A stretch of DNA of 25,129 bases from DATMXS01 sp050260275 (GTDB lineage Bacteria > Acidobacteriota > Terriglobia > Bryobacterales > Bryobacteraceae): the NCBI GenBank assembly GCA_050260275.1, contig JBLNBX010000143.1:1-25129 (forward strand), written 5' to 3'. A model generated the notes under the pieces. That model was not told the DNA's origin, ran no database searches, and saw nothing but the letters and a program-made list of their open reading frames with translations. Below, piece by piece: positions 13,763 through 21,766 of the stretch. Position numbers and translations under genes: made by a program. How positions within the stretch are numbered: the stretch's first letter is position 1; each line of letters opens with the position of its first letter.

Positions 13763-14839
13763 CGCGCCCGGCTGGCGCGCGCCACCGGGATCGCAGGCGC
13801 GTGGCAGGACGGGCCTGATCCACTGGCTAGGTTTCCCCCGCCCCACCCTCACATCGAGCGGCAGCATCCAGACGTAGCGGTCCCGTGGCCTGCGCAGGCG
13901 GTCGTCCGTCCTATAACCGTGAAAAACAAGGTGGTACGCGCCGCCGATCTTCACGATGTTGCCGAGCCCCGGACCACTCACCAGGTGGCCGCAGTAGTTC
14001 GGCCACCCTTTGTGCTCGGACTGCAGGAGGTAGCAGACCTCCCCGGTTACGCCCGAGTTGCGCCATATATTGCGCGGATCGTCGATGAGCGGCTTGGCGT
14101 ACTGCCGCCCTTCGGCAGGGATCAACTCGCGCGAGTACGCCACGCCCAGCTTGTAGTTGTTGCGCGCGAAGTCGCCAACGCTGTACAGCAGCACGTACCA
14201 GTCACCGATTCGCGCAATGTTGGCGCCTTCGACGAGCTGGATATAGCCGGGATTGCGGTCCTCGGAGCGTAGGCCCTGAGGGCTGAGCAGCGCTCGCGGC
14301 GCGAACGACGGATCCGGCGTAGCAGGATCTATCATTCGCTGCACGAATATGTGCACGTTGCGATGGCGCGCCTCCGAAGCCGAGTACATCAGGTACGGGC
14401 AGCCGTCCTCACCCGTGAAACGCTTGGATTCGTAACAGGTGGCGCGATCGCCCTCGAGCGAGCCGAGTACGATGCGGTTCAGACACCAGCGCCGGACGAA
14501 GCCCCCGGCGGCGGAAGCGCCGGGCGCTGGCAGGAAGTGCGCGATCACGGTGCGGAACCGGCCGTAGTGTAACGTCGCGTAGGCGTGATCCGCGCCGGCC
14601 TCGTCCCGGAACGGGGAGAAGCCCCAGATGCCCACCACGCGAGGCGTTTCCGCGCCGAAGTCCAGCTCAAGATCGCCGCGGATCATAGCGCCCGGCGAGA
14701 GCGACCGGCCGTGGTAGTAGAAGCATCCGGTTCCGAAGATATGCCACTGATCTTCGATCCGAGTGACGTAAGGATCGGGCAGGGGCCCGTCCAGCAGCGG
14801 CGCAAACGCAACCGCAGCAGAAGTGAGTGTCGCGGCTAT
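13760..14839 (-). CDS. GH43-like five-bladed beta-propeller protein with no canonical start for its full length
   Basis: The protein resembles GH43/GH-F-clan beta-propeller glycosidases. From the first ATG (14686) it is 308 aa. It contains NPGYIQLVEGANIARIG (the VEG acid position), DWYVLLYSVGDF, YKLGVAYSREL and a final blade with GAYHLVFHGYR. Upstream the same frame stays open and reads as the missing first blade, with PDPYVTRIEDQWHIFGTG. That segment holds the Asp that is the catalytic base in GH43. No ATG, GTG or TTG lies in frame there; an ATA at 14839 with GGGGG 9 nt upstream would give 359 aa with a hydrophobic, export-like start. So the start is either non-canonical or lost, or the read has an error. 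The substrate is unknown. It follows galT and ends 14 bp before PP2C. Confidence 0.72.
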   Translation of the reverse strand: MAATLTSAAVAFAPLLDGPLPDPYVTRIEDQWHIFGTGCFYYHGRSLSPGAMIRGDLELDFGAETPRVVGIWGFSPFRDEAGADHAYATLHYGRFRTVIAHFLPAPGASAAGGFVRRWCLNRIVLGSLEGDRATCYESKRFTGEDGCPYLMYSASEARHRNVHIFVQRMIDPATPDPSFAPRALLSPQGLRSEDRNPGYIQLVEGANIARIGDWYVLLYSVGDFARNNYKLGVAYSRELIPAEGRQYAKPLIDDPRNIWRNSGVTGEVCYLLQSEHKGWPNYCGHLVSGPGLGNIVKIGGAYHLVFHGYRTDDRLRRPRDRYVWMLPLDVRVGRGKPSQWIRPVLPRACDPGGARQPGA

Positions 14840-14916
14840 GGTAGGTATCCCCCGATATGAAGACGAAAAGACGATGTTACCAACTGCGGCGCGCGAATGT
14901 GGTTAAAAGCTGTTAG

Positions 14917-15939
14917 TCAATCGCGGTATTCGCTCACCGCGCGGAGGCGCGCCGCGGCGTCCTCGGCAGTTATGTCGCGCTGGGGCATGCTGAGCAGCTC
15001 GTAACCAACCATGAACTTCCGCACCGTGGCCGAGCGGAGCAGCGGCGGGAGGAAGTGCGCGTGCAGGTGCCACTCGGGGTGCGGGCCGCCGTCTGTGGGG
15101 CGCTGGTGAAAGCCCAGCGAGTACGGGAAGGGCGTATCGAACAGGTTGTCGTAGCGAGAGGTGATCCGCCGCAGGATATCCGCCAGCCCGTCGCGGCCCG
15201 CGCCGTCCAGCGCGGATATGTCAGGCACGTGATGCTTAGATATCACGATCGTCTCGAAAGGCCACACGGCCCAGAACGGCACGGCCGCAACGAACGCATC
15301 GTTCTCGCAGACGACGCGCTCGCGCTCGAGCTTGAGATACTCGCAGAGCAGACAGGCGCCGCGCGACTCGAAATACGTTGCTTGCGAGATCTGCTCCTTC
15401 ACGGCTTCGTTGGGCAGCGTGTGGTTCGACCAGATCTGGCAGTGCGGGTGCGGGTTGCTCGCGCCCATCATCTCGCCGCGGTTCTCGAATATCTGGACCC
15501 AGTTGATCTCCTCGCGCGCCCCGAGTTCCTCGTACTGCGCCACCCAGGTGTCCACGACCGTGCGCAGTTCCGGCGTGCTCATACCCCCGATCGTCAGGTC
15601 GTGACGCGGCGAGAAGCACACAACGCGGCAGATGCCCGGCTCCGACTGGGCCACCAGAAGGCCGTTCTCGTCGAAACCCTCCACGGGAGTGTCGGGCCTG
15701 AGCGCCGCAAAGTCGTTATCGAAGACGAACGTGCCGGTGTAGTCCGGGTTGCGGACGCCGCCCGCCCGCTCGTTGCGGGGGCAGAGGTAACACGTGGGGT
15801 CGTACCGTTTCGGTTCAGCGCGCGGGAGCTTTTCGACCTGGCCCTGCCACGGCCGCTGCGTGCGGTGCGGCGATACCAGCACCCACTCCCGCGTCAACGG
15901 GTTATACCGGCGATGCGGGTGCTGCTTGAGGTCCAGCAT
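14917..15939 (-). CDS. galT: Galactose-1-phosphate uridylyltransferase
   Basis: GalT swaps UMP between UDP-glucose and galactose-1-phosphate in the Leloir pathway, in the cytoplasm. The 340-aa length fits the bacterial enzyme. The HIT-like active site NPHPHCQIW puts the nucleophilic histidine at 166, as in E. coli. A zinc-binding pair is likely at Cys50 and Cys53 (CYLCPRNERA), and FENRGEMMGASNPHPH is intact. The C-terminal domain has GFHQRPTD and HLHAHFLPPLLRS. The start ATG at 15939 lies 3 bp after the aminotransferase stop, so it is in the paaK operon. Other gal genes (galK, galE) are absent. The substrate could also be another hexose-1-phosphate. Confidence 0.95.
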   Translation of the reverse strand: MLDLKQHPHRRYNPLTREWVLVSPHRTQRPWQGQVEKLPRAEPKRYDPTCYLCPRNERAGGVRNPDYTGTFVFDNDFAALRPDTPVEGFDENGLLVAQSEPGICRVVCFSPRHDLTIGGMSTPELRTVVDTWVAQYEELGAREEINWVQIFENRGEMMGASNPHPHCQIWSNHTLPNEAVKEQISQATYFESRGACLLCEYLKLERERVVCENDAFVAAVPFWAVWPFETIVISKHHVPDISALDGAGRDGLADILRRITSRYDNLFDTPFPYSLGFHQRPTDGGPHPEWHLHAHFLPPLLRSATVRKFMVGYELLSMPQRDITAEDAAARLRAVSEYRD

Positions 15940-15942
15940 TGC

Positions 15943-17094
15943 CTACTCAGGATTGCGGAACGCTCGTTCGAAGCCCGGGATCGCGCGTTCGAGCACCTCG
16001 TCCGGAACCGTCAGCGAGATCCGCAGGTGCCCGGGGCGGGCGAATCCGGAACCGGGAACCGTGAGCACGCCCTCGCGCTGCAACCGCCGGACGAACGCTA
16101 CGTCGTCCGGCACGGGAGTCTGCGGAAACAGGTAGAACGCGCCTTCAGGGCGGCAGCCCCGGTACCCGATGCGCATGAGTTCGTCCCAGAGCAGGTTCCG
16201 GCGCGACTCGTAAACGCGGCTGTCCACGGCGGCGTCGCCTGCCTCGCACTCAACCCACTGCCAGATGGCCGGCGCGTTGATGTAGCCCAGAATTCGATTC
16301 GTAAACGTGCAGGCGTTGCGCAGCTCCTCGGCCCACTCCAGGCGCGGCGAAATGGCTATGAACCCGATGCGTTCGCCGGCAAGCCCCTGCGACTTGGACC
16401 ACGACCTCGCGGTGACGCAGCGCGTGATGAAGCGGGAAGTCTCGGGCATCTCGCGCCCGTCGAAGACGATGGAGCGGTATGGTTCGTCGGCGATGACAAT
16501 CACGCCGGTTCCCGCAAGCACGCCGTCGATGGCGCGCAGCTCGTCTTCGGTATAGAGAGCGCCGCTGGGGTTGTTTGGCGTGTTGAGGATGAGCGCCCGG
16601 GTGCGCGGCGTCAAGGCTTTGGCGATGCGTTCGGGATCGGGGCGGAAACAATCGTCCGTGTGCACCTCCACCATCCGGCCCTGGTGATTCTCGATATAGA
16701 ACCGGTACTCGGGGAAGTAAGGCGTCAGGACCATGACCTCGTCGCCGGGATCGAGAATCGCCTTAAGCACGGTGTTGATGGCGCCGGCCGAGCCGACCGT
16801 CATTATGATGTGGTCGGCCGTGTAGCCGAGCCCGGTAGCGCGCGACATGCGCTCCGCTATCACCTCGCGGACGCGCGGGAAACCGGCGTTGGGCATATAG
16901 CCGTGCAGGCCGGTGCTGCTCGCGTACTTCTGCAGAGCGTCCGTTACGGCGGCGGGGGGCTCCAGGTCCGGGTTGCCGAGTGTGAAGTCGTACACTTCGC
17001 GCCCCTGCGCGCGCAGACGAGTGCCCTCCTCGAACATCTTCCTGATCCAGGAAGCACGCTCGAGCTGCGCGGTGATAGTGCGCGCGATCGTCAT
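15943..17094 (-). CDS. PLP-dependent class I/II aminotransferase
   Basis: The 383-aa enzyme is fold type I, AspC-like, transferring amino groups with pyridoxal phosphate. Motifs include MTVGSAGAINTVLK (98-111), PYFPEY (125-130), ALILNTPNNPSG (167-178), IADEPYRSIVFDG (Asp203 and Tyr206 contact PLP) and the Schiff-base Lys234 in SWSKSQGLAGERIG. LRISLT near the end includes the substrate-carboxylate arginine. The ATG at 17094 overlaps the ACT-domain gene stop by 4 bp. Sharing an operon with PaaK and an ACT-domain protein suggests aromatic amino acids as substrates, but that is context only. Close relatives act on aspartate, alanine or aromatic amino acids. Confidence 0.93.
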   Translation of the reverse strand: MTIARTITAQLERASWIRKMFEEGTRLRAQGREVYDFTLGNPDLEPPAAVTDALQKYASSTGLHGYMPNAGFPRVREVIAERMSRATGLGYTADHIIMTVGSAGAINTVLKAILDPGDEVMVLTPYFPEYRFYIENHQGRMVEVHTDDCFRPDPERIAKALTPRTRALILNTPNNPSGALYTEDELRAIDGVLAGTGVIVIADEPYRSIVFDGREMPETSRFITRCVTARSWSKSQGLAGERIGFIAISPRLEWAEELRNACTFTNRILGYINAPAIWQWVECEAGDAAVDSRVYESRRNLLWDELMRIGYRGCRPEGAFYLFPQTPVPDDVAFVRRLQREGVLTVPGSGFARPGHLRISLTVPDEVLERAIPGFERAFRNPE

Positions 17095-17531
17095 GTCGCA
17101 ATCCGGTTGTAGACGGCTACGCTGCCCACGACGTTGACGCCCGCGGCCTGGAGCAGTTCGATGGCGCGGTCCGGGTTAGTGAACCGGAATATCAGCACGG
17201 CGCCGGCGTCGCCGCCGAACGGAAAGGCGTACATGTACTCGATGTTGACTTCCGTGTTGTCGAAAATAGCCAATACTCCGGCCATGCCGCCGGGACGGTC
17301 GGGCACCTCGACGGCAACCACCTCGGCGACGTTCGTTACGTAACCCGCCTCGTTCAGGATGCGCGCGGCCTCCTGCCACTCGGAAACGATGAGCCTCAGG
17401 ATGCCGAAGTGCTGCGTGTCGGCGAGTGTGAGTGTGCGGATGTCGATTCCCGCTTCGGCCAGCAGTTTGCAAGGGCCGGTCATCTGGCCCGGCTTATTTT
17501 CGAGAAAAACCGATAGCTGGTGAATCTTCAT
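17091..17531 (-). CDS. Tandem ACT-domain protein
   Basis: The 146-aa protein is made of two ACT-like domains (about 4-70 and 73-140), small amino acid-binding sensor folds. Each starts with a short strand pattern: MKIHQLSVFLENKPGQMTG and VVAVEVPDRPGGMAGVLAIF. It has no catalytic domain. Small proteins of this kind are frequently encoded next to phenylacetate-CoA ligase and are thought to sense amino acids. I chose the ATG at 17531, 4 bp after the paaK stop; a longer frame to 17576 would overlap paaK with no benefit. Its gene overlaps the aminotransferase gene by 4 bp. Function here is inferred from neighbours: a regulator of aromatic amino acid or aryl-acid metabolism. Confidence 0.9.
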   Translation of the reverse strand: MKIHQLSVFLENKPGQMTGPCKLLAEAGIDIRTLTLADTQHFGILRLIVSEWQEAARILNEAGYVTNVAEVVAVEVPDRPGGMAGVLAIFDNTEVNIEYMYAFPFGGDAGAVLIFRFTNPDRAIELLQAAGVNVVGSVAVYNRIAT

Positions 17532-17535
17532 GGCG

Positions 17536-18927
17536 TTACCCGTTGCGGCGATCGATGACGCGCTTCGCTTTGCCAACGCTACGTGCGATGGTGTGAGGCG
17601 CCACGAGGCTCACGTCCGCGTGCAGCCCGACGATACGCTCAATGGAGGCCATCAGTCTGTCGTGAAGCTGTTCGAGCGCGCCGATGCGGTCGGAGAACAC
17701 CTCGGGCGTAACCTCAACCTGAATTTCCATGCGGTCCAGACCCTTTTCGCGAGTCAGGACGATCTGATAGTGCGGCAGTGTCCCCTCCACGGCCAGCAGC
17801 GCCGATTCCACCTGCGATGGGAACACGTTCACGCCGCGGATGATGAACATGTCGTCGCTGCGGCGGCCTATGCGGCGGATGCGGCGCAGTGTGCGGCCGC
17901 AGGCGCACTGGCCGGGCAGCATCGCGGTGATGTCGCGCGTGCGGTAGCGGATCATCGGCATGGCGCGCTTGGTGAGAGTGGTCAGCACCAGTTCGCCTTC
18001 CTGCCCGTCCGGAACCGGCACGCCTGTGTCGGGGTCGACCACCTCAGGATAGAACTGATCCTCAAAAACATGCAGCCCGTCCTGGCACGCGCACTCGCTG
18101 GCCACGCCGGGGCCGATGATCTCAGACAGCCCGTAGATGTCGAACGCGCGGATGCCGGCTTCGGCCTCGATGCGCTGGCGCATGGAGTCTGTCCACGGCT
18201 CCGCGCCGAAGACGCCCGTGCGGATCGGAAGGTCGCGGAGATCGACGCCGAGCTCGCGCGCCCGCTCGAGCATGTGGATGAAGTAGCTTGGCGTGCAGCA
18301 GACCGCGGTAACGCCGAAATCCTTCATCACCATGATCTGGCGGTCCGTGTTGCCGCCGGAGATGGGAATTACGGTCGCTCCGAGCGCCTCCGCGCCGTAG
18401 TGCGCGCCGAGCCCGCCGGTGAACAGGCCGTATCCGTAGGCGTTCTGGATGATGTCGCCGCTAGATATGCCGCAGGCGGCAAGCGTCCGCATCATAACGC
18501 CGGTCCAGACGCCGACGTCCTGCTCGGTGTAGGCCACCACGATGGGTTTGCCGGTGGTCCCGCTGGAAACGTGCAGGCGCACCACTTCTTCCAAAGGGCT
18601 GGCGAACAGGCCGAAAGGATAGGTATCGCGGAGATCGGTCTTGACCGTGAAAGGCAGCAGCCGAAGATCGTCGAGCGTGCGCACGTCCTCAGGGGACAGC
18701 CCGCGCTCGTGCATGCGCTCCCGGAAAAGCGGCACGCGCTCGTATGCCCGGCGCACTATGGCCTGAAGCCGGGCGAGCTGAAGTTCGCGCATGTGGGCGC
18801 AAGGCACGTAATCCGGCGCGCTGGCGGGATGAAAACCGGGCGTAACATGCCCGGCTACGCGCCCGCCGGAGCCATCTCCGGCCACACCGGGGTTCCGGGC
18901 GAGATCTCGAGTCGTGAGGTTATCCAT
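17536..18927 (-). CDS. paaK: Phenylacetate-CoA ligase family protein (PaaK-like)
   Basis: The 463-aa protein belongs to the ANL adenylating enzymes, converting an aryl acid, ATP and CoA to the aryl-CoA. The P-loop-like signature SSGTTGKPIVV (121-131) is present, together with NAYGYGLFTGGLG, PISGGNTDRQ, YGLSEIIGPGVASEC (adenylate-binding region), a Cys pair QCACGR near 356 and IIRGVNVFPSQVES in the C-terminal domain. YPFGLFA and LPFTVKTDLRDT are PaaK hallmarks. The N terminus is about 25 residues longer than usual if the ATG at 18927 is right, and no good ribosome site marks it; GTG at 18885 is an alternative. First of the operon ACT-aminotransferase-galT-GH43-like, with a palindrome at 18934-18947 just upstream. 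Confidence 0.94.
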   Translation of the reverse strand: MDNLTTRDLARNPGVAGDGSGGRVAGHVTPGFHPASAPDYVPCAHMRELQLARLQAIVRRAYERVPLFRERMHERGLSPEDVRTLDDLRLLPFTVKTDLRDTYPFGLFASPLEEVVRLHVSSGTTGKPIVVAYTEQDVGVWTGVMMRTLAACGISSGDIIQNAYGYGLFTGGLGAHYGAEALGATVIPISGGNTDRQIMVMKDFGVTAVCCTPSYFIHMLERARELGVDLRDLPIRTGVFGAEPWTDSMRQRIEAEAGIRAFDIYGLSEIIGPGVASECACQDGLHVFEDQFYPEVVDPDTGVPVPDGQEGELVLTTLTKRAMPMIRYRTRDITAMLPGQCACGRTLRRIRRIGRRSDDMFIIRGVNVFPSQVESALLAVEGTLPHYQIVLTREKGLDRMEIQVEVTPEVFSDRIGALEQLHDRLMASIERIVGLHADVSLVAPHTIARSVGKAKRVIDRRNG

Positions 18928-18933
18928 TCGGAA

Positions 18934-18947
18934 ATCGGTTAACCGAT
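18934..18947. promoter_or_regulatory. Perfect 14-bp palindrome, probable operator
   Basis: ATCGGTTAACCGAT is a perfect two-fold symmetric site in the 69-bp divergent gap between paaK (starts 18927) and the porin gene. It lies 2 bp upstream of the extended -10 of the porin promoter and 6 bp upstream of the paaK ATG, so a bound dimeric regulator could block both. No regulator gene is in the window. Confidence 0.55.
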
Positions 18948-18949
18948 CA

Positions 18950-18958
18950 TGTTATCTT
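18950..18958 (+). promoter_or_regulatory. Extended -10 promoter for the porin gene
   Basis: TGT-TATCTT (TG at 18950-18951, hexamer 18953-18958) lies 38 nt before the ATG at 18997. The predicted transcript start near 18965 leaves a leader of about 31 nt. The palindrome at 18934-18947 sits just upstream. Confidence 0.4.
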
Positions 18959-18996
18959 TGATCTTCGGGTTAGGCAACTCGCGGGACCCCTCTTCC

Positions 18997-20313
18997 ATGA
19001 TTCGCAAACTAGCTCTGATTCTCTGTGCGGGTGCAGCAATGGCCCAATCGACGCACGAACCGCTCATGTTCGAGTTCGGCTTCGAAGCTCGCGTCCGCAC
19101 CGAAAACTGGAACAACCCGCTCGATTACAGCGATCGCCTGGACGACGAGCGGGAGCAGATGCGGTACCGGACGCGTGCGTGGATGAAAGCGCCGCTCAGC
19201 AGCACGGTGGACTTCTTCGTGGGACTGAACCACGAGACGACACAGCGCTTCGGGCAGAAAAACCAGTTCGATGAAGTCGTCTTCGAATCGGCCTACATAG
19301 ACTTCAAACGCGTTTTCACAGACGGCCTCGCGCTGCGAGTGGGCCGGCAGAACCTGAGCAAGGGCGAGGGCTTCATCCTGTTCGACGGTACGGCAGGAGA
19401 CGGTTCCCGCACGTTCTACTTCAATGCGGTGAACCTCAGCTATACGCGCGGGCGGTCGAGCATCGATCTGCTGGGCATCCTCAACCCGCGGTCGGAGCGG
19501 TTCCTGCCAACTTTGCACGACCGCAGCAGGCATTTGTCCGATTGGGACGAGCGCGCGCTCGGCGCGTACTACACGCACGCATCGGGGTTCGAGGGCTATT
19601 ACTTCTACAAGCGCGAAACCAACGCCTTCATACCGCCCTCGAGCGGACGGTTCCAGCCGGACCGCCACGTCCACACGCTCGGCGGCAGAGTGGTCCGCAA
19701 GCCGCGCCCCGCATGGACCGCCACCGGGGAGTTCGCCGGACAGTGGGGGTCCGAGCGCCCGTCATCGACGATTCGCGCCTGGGGCGGGTACGCGCACCTG
19801 CGCCGCAGCTTCGACAACCGGCCCTGGAAGCCCTACCTCCTGGGCGGCTACTGGGCGATGTCCGGCGACGACCCGTCCACGCCAGACCGCGTCGAAGGCT
19901 GGGATCCGCTGTTCTCGCGCTGGCCCAAGTGGAGCGAGTTGTACATCTACAGCCTCTCGCGCGAGCTGGGCTCAAGCTACTGGTCGAACCTGGCAATGTG
20001 GCAGGCCGAGGCGGGCGCGTCGCCCCTGAAGTGGCTGGATTTGCGGCTGAACTATTTCCGGATGAACGCTTTTTACCCGTTTCCGGGTGACTCGCGGGTG
20101 TTCGGTGAAGGCACGCGGCGCGGAGACAAGCTGTTTGCGCGCGCGGACTTTACCATTAACCGCAACTGGCGGGGGCACGCACTCTTCGAATCCATGCTGC
20201 CCGGGAATTTCTATCGCGGCCAGAACACCGGCGTCTTCGTACGTTTCGAGATCATCTACACGATAACCGGAAGCGTCGCCGCGGACGACCTCAAGCTGGC
20301 TCTGAAGCGGTAG
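18997..20313 (+). CDS. Alginate-export-family-like outer membrane beta-barrel protein
   Basis: The 438-aa protein has an N-terminal signal peptide (MIRKLALILCAGAAMAQS) and a long series of alternating beta-strands typical of an outer membrane barrel. Segments such as RVGRQNLSKGEGFILFDGTAGDGS (split by eye), FNAVNLSYTRG and FYKRETNAFIP, and the closing aromatic strand FVRFEIIYTITG, fit the alginate-export (AlgE-like) family. The start at 18997 is chosen because it gives the signal peptide; an ATG at 18949 would add 16 residues. It probably moves a carbohydrate or organic acid across the outer membrane. It is divergent from the paaK operon through a shared palindrome, which suggests linked regulation. 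Its 3' end overlaps the P-loop kinase gene by 23 bp on the opposite strand. Confidence 0.85.
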   Translation: MIRKLALILCAGAAMAQSTHEPLMFEFGFEARVRTENWNNPLDYSDRLDDEREQMRYRTRAWMKAPLSSTVDFFVGLNHETTQRFGQKNQFDEVVFESAYIDFKRVFTDGLALRVGRQNLSKGEGFILFDGTAGDGSRTFYFNAVNLSYTRGRSSIDLLGILNPRSERFLPTLHDRSRHLSDWDERALGAYYTHASGFEGYYFYKRETNAFIPPSSGRFQPDRHVHTLGGRVVRKPRPAWTATGEFAGQWGSERPSSTIRAWGGYAHLRRSFDNRPWKPYLLGGYWAMSGDDPSTPDRVEGWDPLFSRWPKWSELYIYSLSRELGSSYWSNLAMWQAEAGASPLKWLDLRLNYFRMNAFYPFPGDSRVFGEGTRRGDKLFARADFTINRNWRGHALFESMLPGNFYRGQNTGVFVRFEIIYTITGSVAADDLKLALKR

Positions 20314-20752
20314 TCTCTACCTCCGTCACGACGAAGCCGCCACCTTCGGCCGATTCCACGGTGTGCAATTCGTCGAAACCCTCGTCGAGCGTGGGAGGCT
20401 GCAGCCGCTTGTATTTCGATGCGACGCCCGCCACGGGTATCGCCTTCTTGTCTGTGCGCTTCGCGTTGCGCGCGATCGCAATACGCAATGGAGTGGGAAA
20501 GTAATATCCCGCTACTCGAAAACCGGCGTCGCGCGCCGCGCTTATGTAGACCGCGCGCTCGGACGCCAGCACGTTCGTGTTGTCGATGACGAACGGCTGC
20601 CGCGCAGCTATACAGGCAGCCAGCAACACGCGCTCGCGATGGCGCGTTCTGAGCATGTCGAGACTGATGCGGATGTGAGTGTCGAAGAATCTCTGCAGGT
20701 AGAACGTCGTTTTGCCCGAGCCCTGGATGCCGATGAGAATTACGGCGGTCAT
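20291..20752 (-). CDS. P-loop kinase-like ATPase (AAA_33 / polynucleotide-kinase-like)
   Basis: The 153-aa product has a Walker A motif GIQGSGKTT (8-16) and a Walker B-like region RQPFVIDNTN (51-60), the same arrangement as the AAA_33 kinase family, which includes polynucleotide kinase-like enzymes that phosphorylate 5'-OH ends or small molecules. FFPTPLRIAIARNAKR-type Arg-rich lid residues are visible as YYFPTPLRIAIARNAKR (84-100). The real substrate is not known; alternatives are RNA repair, small-molecule kinase or chaperone ATPase. It starts at ATG 20752, 6 bp downstream of the SDR gene, so it is likely in the same transcript. The last 23 bp overlap the convergent porin gene. Confidence 0.82.
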   Translation of the reverse strand: MTAVILIGIQGSGKTTFYLQRFFDTHIRISLDMLRTRHRERVLLAACIAARQPFVIDNTNVLASERAVYISAARDAGFRVAGYYFPTPLRIAIARNAKRTDKKAIPVAGVASKYKRLQPPTLDEGFDELHTVESAEGGGFVVTEVETTASEPA

Positions 20753-20758
20753 AGCTGG

Positions 20759-21646
20759 TTACGGAAGCATCCTGCCACCCGTTAGATCCATCACGGAGCC
20801 GGTGACGTAAGAAGAGTCGTGCGAGGCCAGGTACACGTAGGCCGGCGCGAGCTCCGCAGGCTGAGCCGGGCGCCCAATGAGGGTGTTCGCGCCGAACTGC
20901 TTCATGTGTTCCGCCTCGAACGACGCTGGAATCAATGGGGTCCACACCGGTCCCGGCGCCACCGCATTCACGCGTATGCCCTGTTTCGCGGCAAGCCCGG
21001 CCAGCGCCTGCGTGAACGTCACGATCGCGCCCTTGGTGGTTGCGTACGCCAGGAGCGCCGGGCTCGGATTGTAGGCCTGCACAGAAGTCGTATTGATGAT
21101 CACCGAGCCCGCTCTCATTCGCGGCAGGGCGGCGCGAGATAGAAAGAACATGGAGTGTATGTTAGTGCAGAAAGTGTACTCCCACTCCTCTGGAGTGAAT
21201 TCCTGTATGTCTTCATGCGTTTCCTGGTACGCCGCATTGTTCACGAGTATGTCGAGCCGGCCGAAATGCGAGAACGCTTCCTCGACAAGCCGCTCGCAGT
21301 GCGAGTTCTCGCCGATGTCGCCAGCGATGGTTACGGCCTTGCGCCCGACCTCGCGCACCCAGCGCGCGGTTTCTGCGGCATCCTCGTGCTCCTTCAGGTA
21401 CGAGATCAAAACGTCGGCGCCCTCGCGCGCGAAGGCAATCGCGACAGCGCGGCCGATGCCGCTGTCGGCTCCCGTGATCAGAGCCGCACGGCCCTCCAGT
21501 TTGCCCGTCCCGCGGTAGGTTTCCTCGCCGTGATCCGCCCTGGGCCGCATTGCTCCTTCGAAGCCCGGCTGCGGCTGTTCCTGCTCCGGAAACGGCACTT
21601 TGGGTTCCTGCTCGCGGGGATCGTGCCTGCCCGGCTCCCTGCCCAT
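20759..21646 (-). CDS. Short-chain dehydrogenase/reductase, YghA-like
   Basis: The 295-aa protein is a classical SDR using NAD(P)H. It has the dinucleotide motif TGADSGIG (58-65), NNAA (136-139), the catalytic Ser188 in INTTSVQ, and Tyr201 and Lys205 in AYATTKG. The N-terminal extension of about 50 residues, rich in Pro, Glu and Gln, is typical of the YghA/YdaD-type group, which includes stress-related oxidoreductases. The ATG at 21646 is preferred because AGGGG lies 7 nt upstream and the predicted promoter (21691-21719) would start the transcript near 21684; the ATG at 21679 would be only 5 nt from it. The natural substrate is not known. A P-loop kinase follows 6 bp later. Confidence 0.92.
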   Translation of the reverse strand: MGREPGRHDPREQEPKVPFPEQEQPQPGFEGAMRPRADHGEETYRGTGKLEGRAALITGADSGIGRAVAIAFAREGADVLISYLKEHEDAAETARWVREVGRKAVTIAGDIGENSHCERLVEEAFSHFGRLDILVNNAAYQETHEDIQEFTPEEWEYTFCTNIHSMFFLSRAALPRMRAGSVIINTTSVQAYNPSPALLAYATTKGAIVTFTQALAGLAAKQGIRVNAVAPGPVWTPLIPASFEAEHMKQFGANTLIGRPAQPAELAPAYVYLASHDSSYVTGSVMDLTGGRMLP

Positions 21647-21690
21647 GAAGCACCCCTGCCCGTCGTTTGCCCCGATCATAGCACCGCGGA

Positions 21691-21719
21691 ATTGTCCCGC
21701 CTGCCATTGACTGTCTCAA
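21691..21719 (-). promoter_or_regulatory. Sigma-70-type promoter for the SDR gene
   Basis: On the minus strand TTGAGA (21719-21714) and GACAAT (21696-21691) are separated by 17 bp, giving 5 of 6 and 4 of 6 consensus matches. The transcript would start near 21684, about 38 nt before the ATG at 21646. A 7-bp inverted repeat TGCCATT/AATGGCA (21702-21708 and 21728-21734) overlaps the spacer and flanks the -35. Confidence 0.5.
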
Positions 21720-21734
21720 GTCGCACTAATGGCA

Positions 21735-21766
21735 GTTAGTCTGGTGGCAACGTCTTGTCGTTAGTC
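21735..21766. repeat. Direct repeat GTTAGTC, 25-bp period
   Basis: GTTAGTC occurs at 21735-21741 and 21760-21766, each followed by a G-rich stretch, in the 240-bp gap between the divergent SDR and secreted-protein genes. The spacing of 25 bp is more than two helical turns. It may be a pair of regulator half-sites or chance. Confidence 0.3.

Noticed and set aside
15055..17112. 685-aa plus-strand open frame over galT and aminotransferase
   Set aside because: Shadow of the coding minus strand, which carries complete GalT and aminotransferase motifs.
17530..18942. 470-aa plus-strand open frame over paaK
   Set aside because: Antisense shadow of PaaK, which shows the ANL signature on the minus strand.
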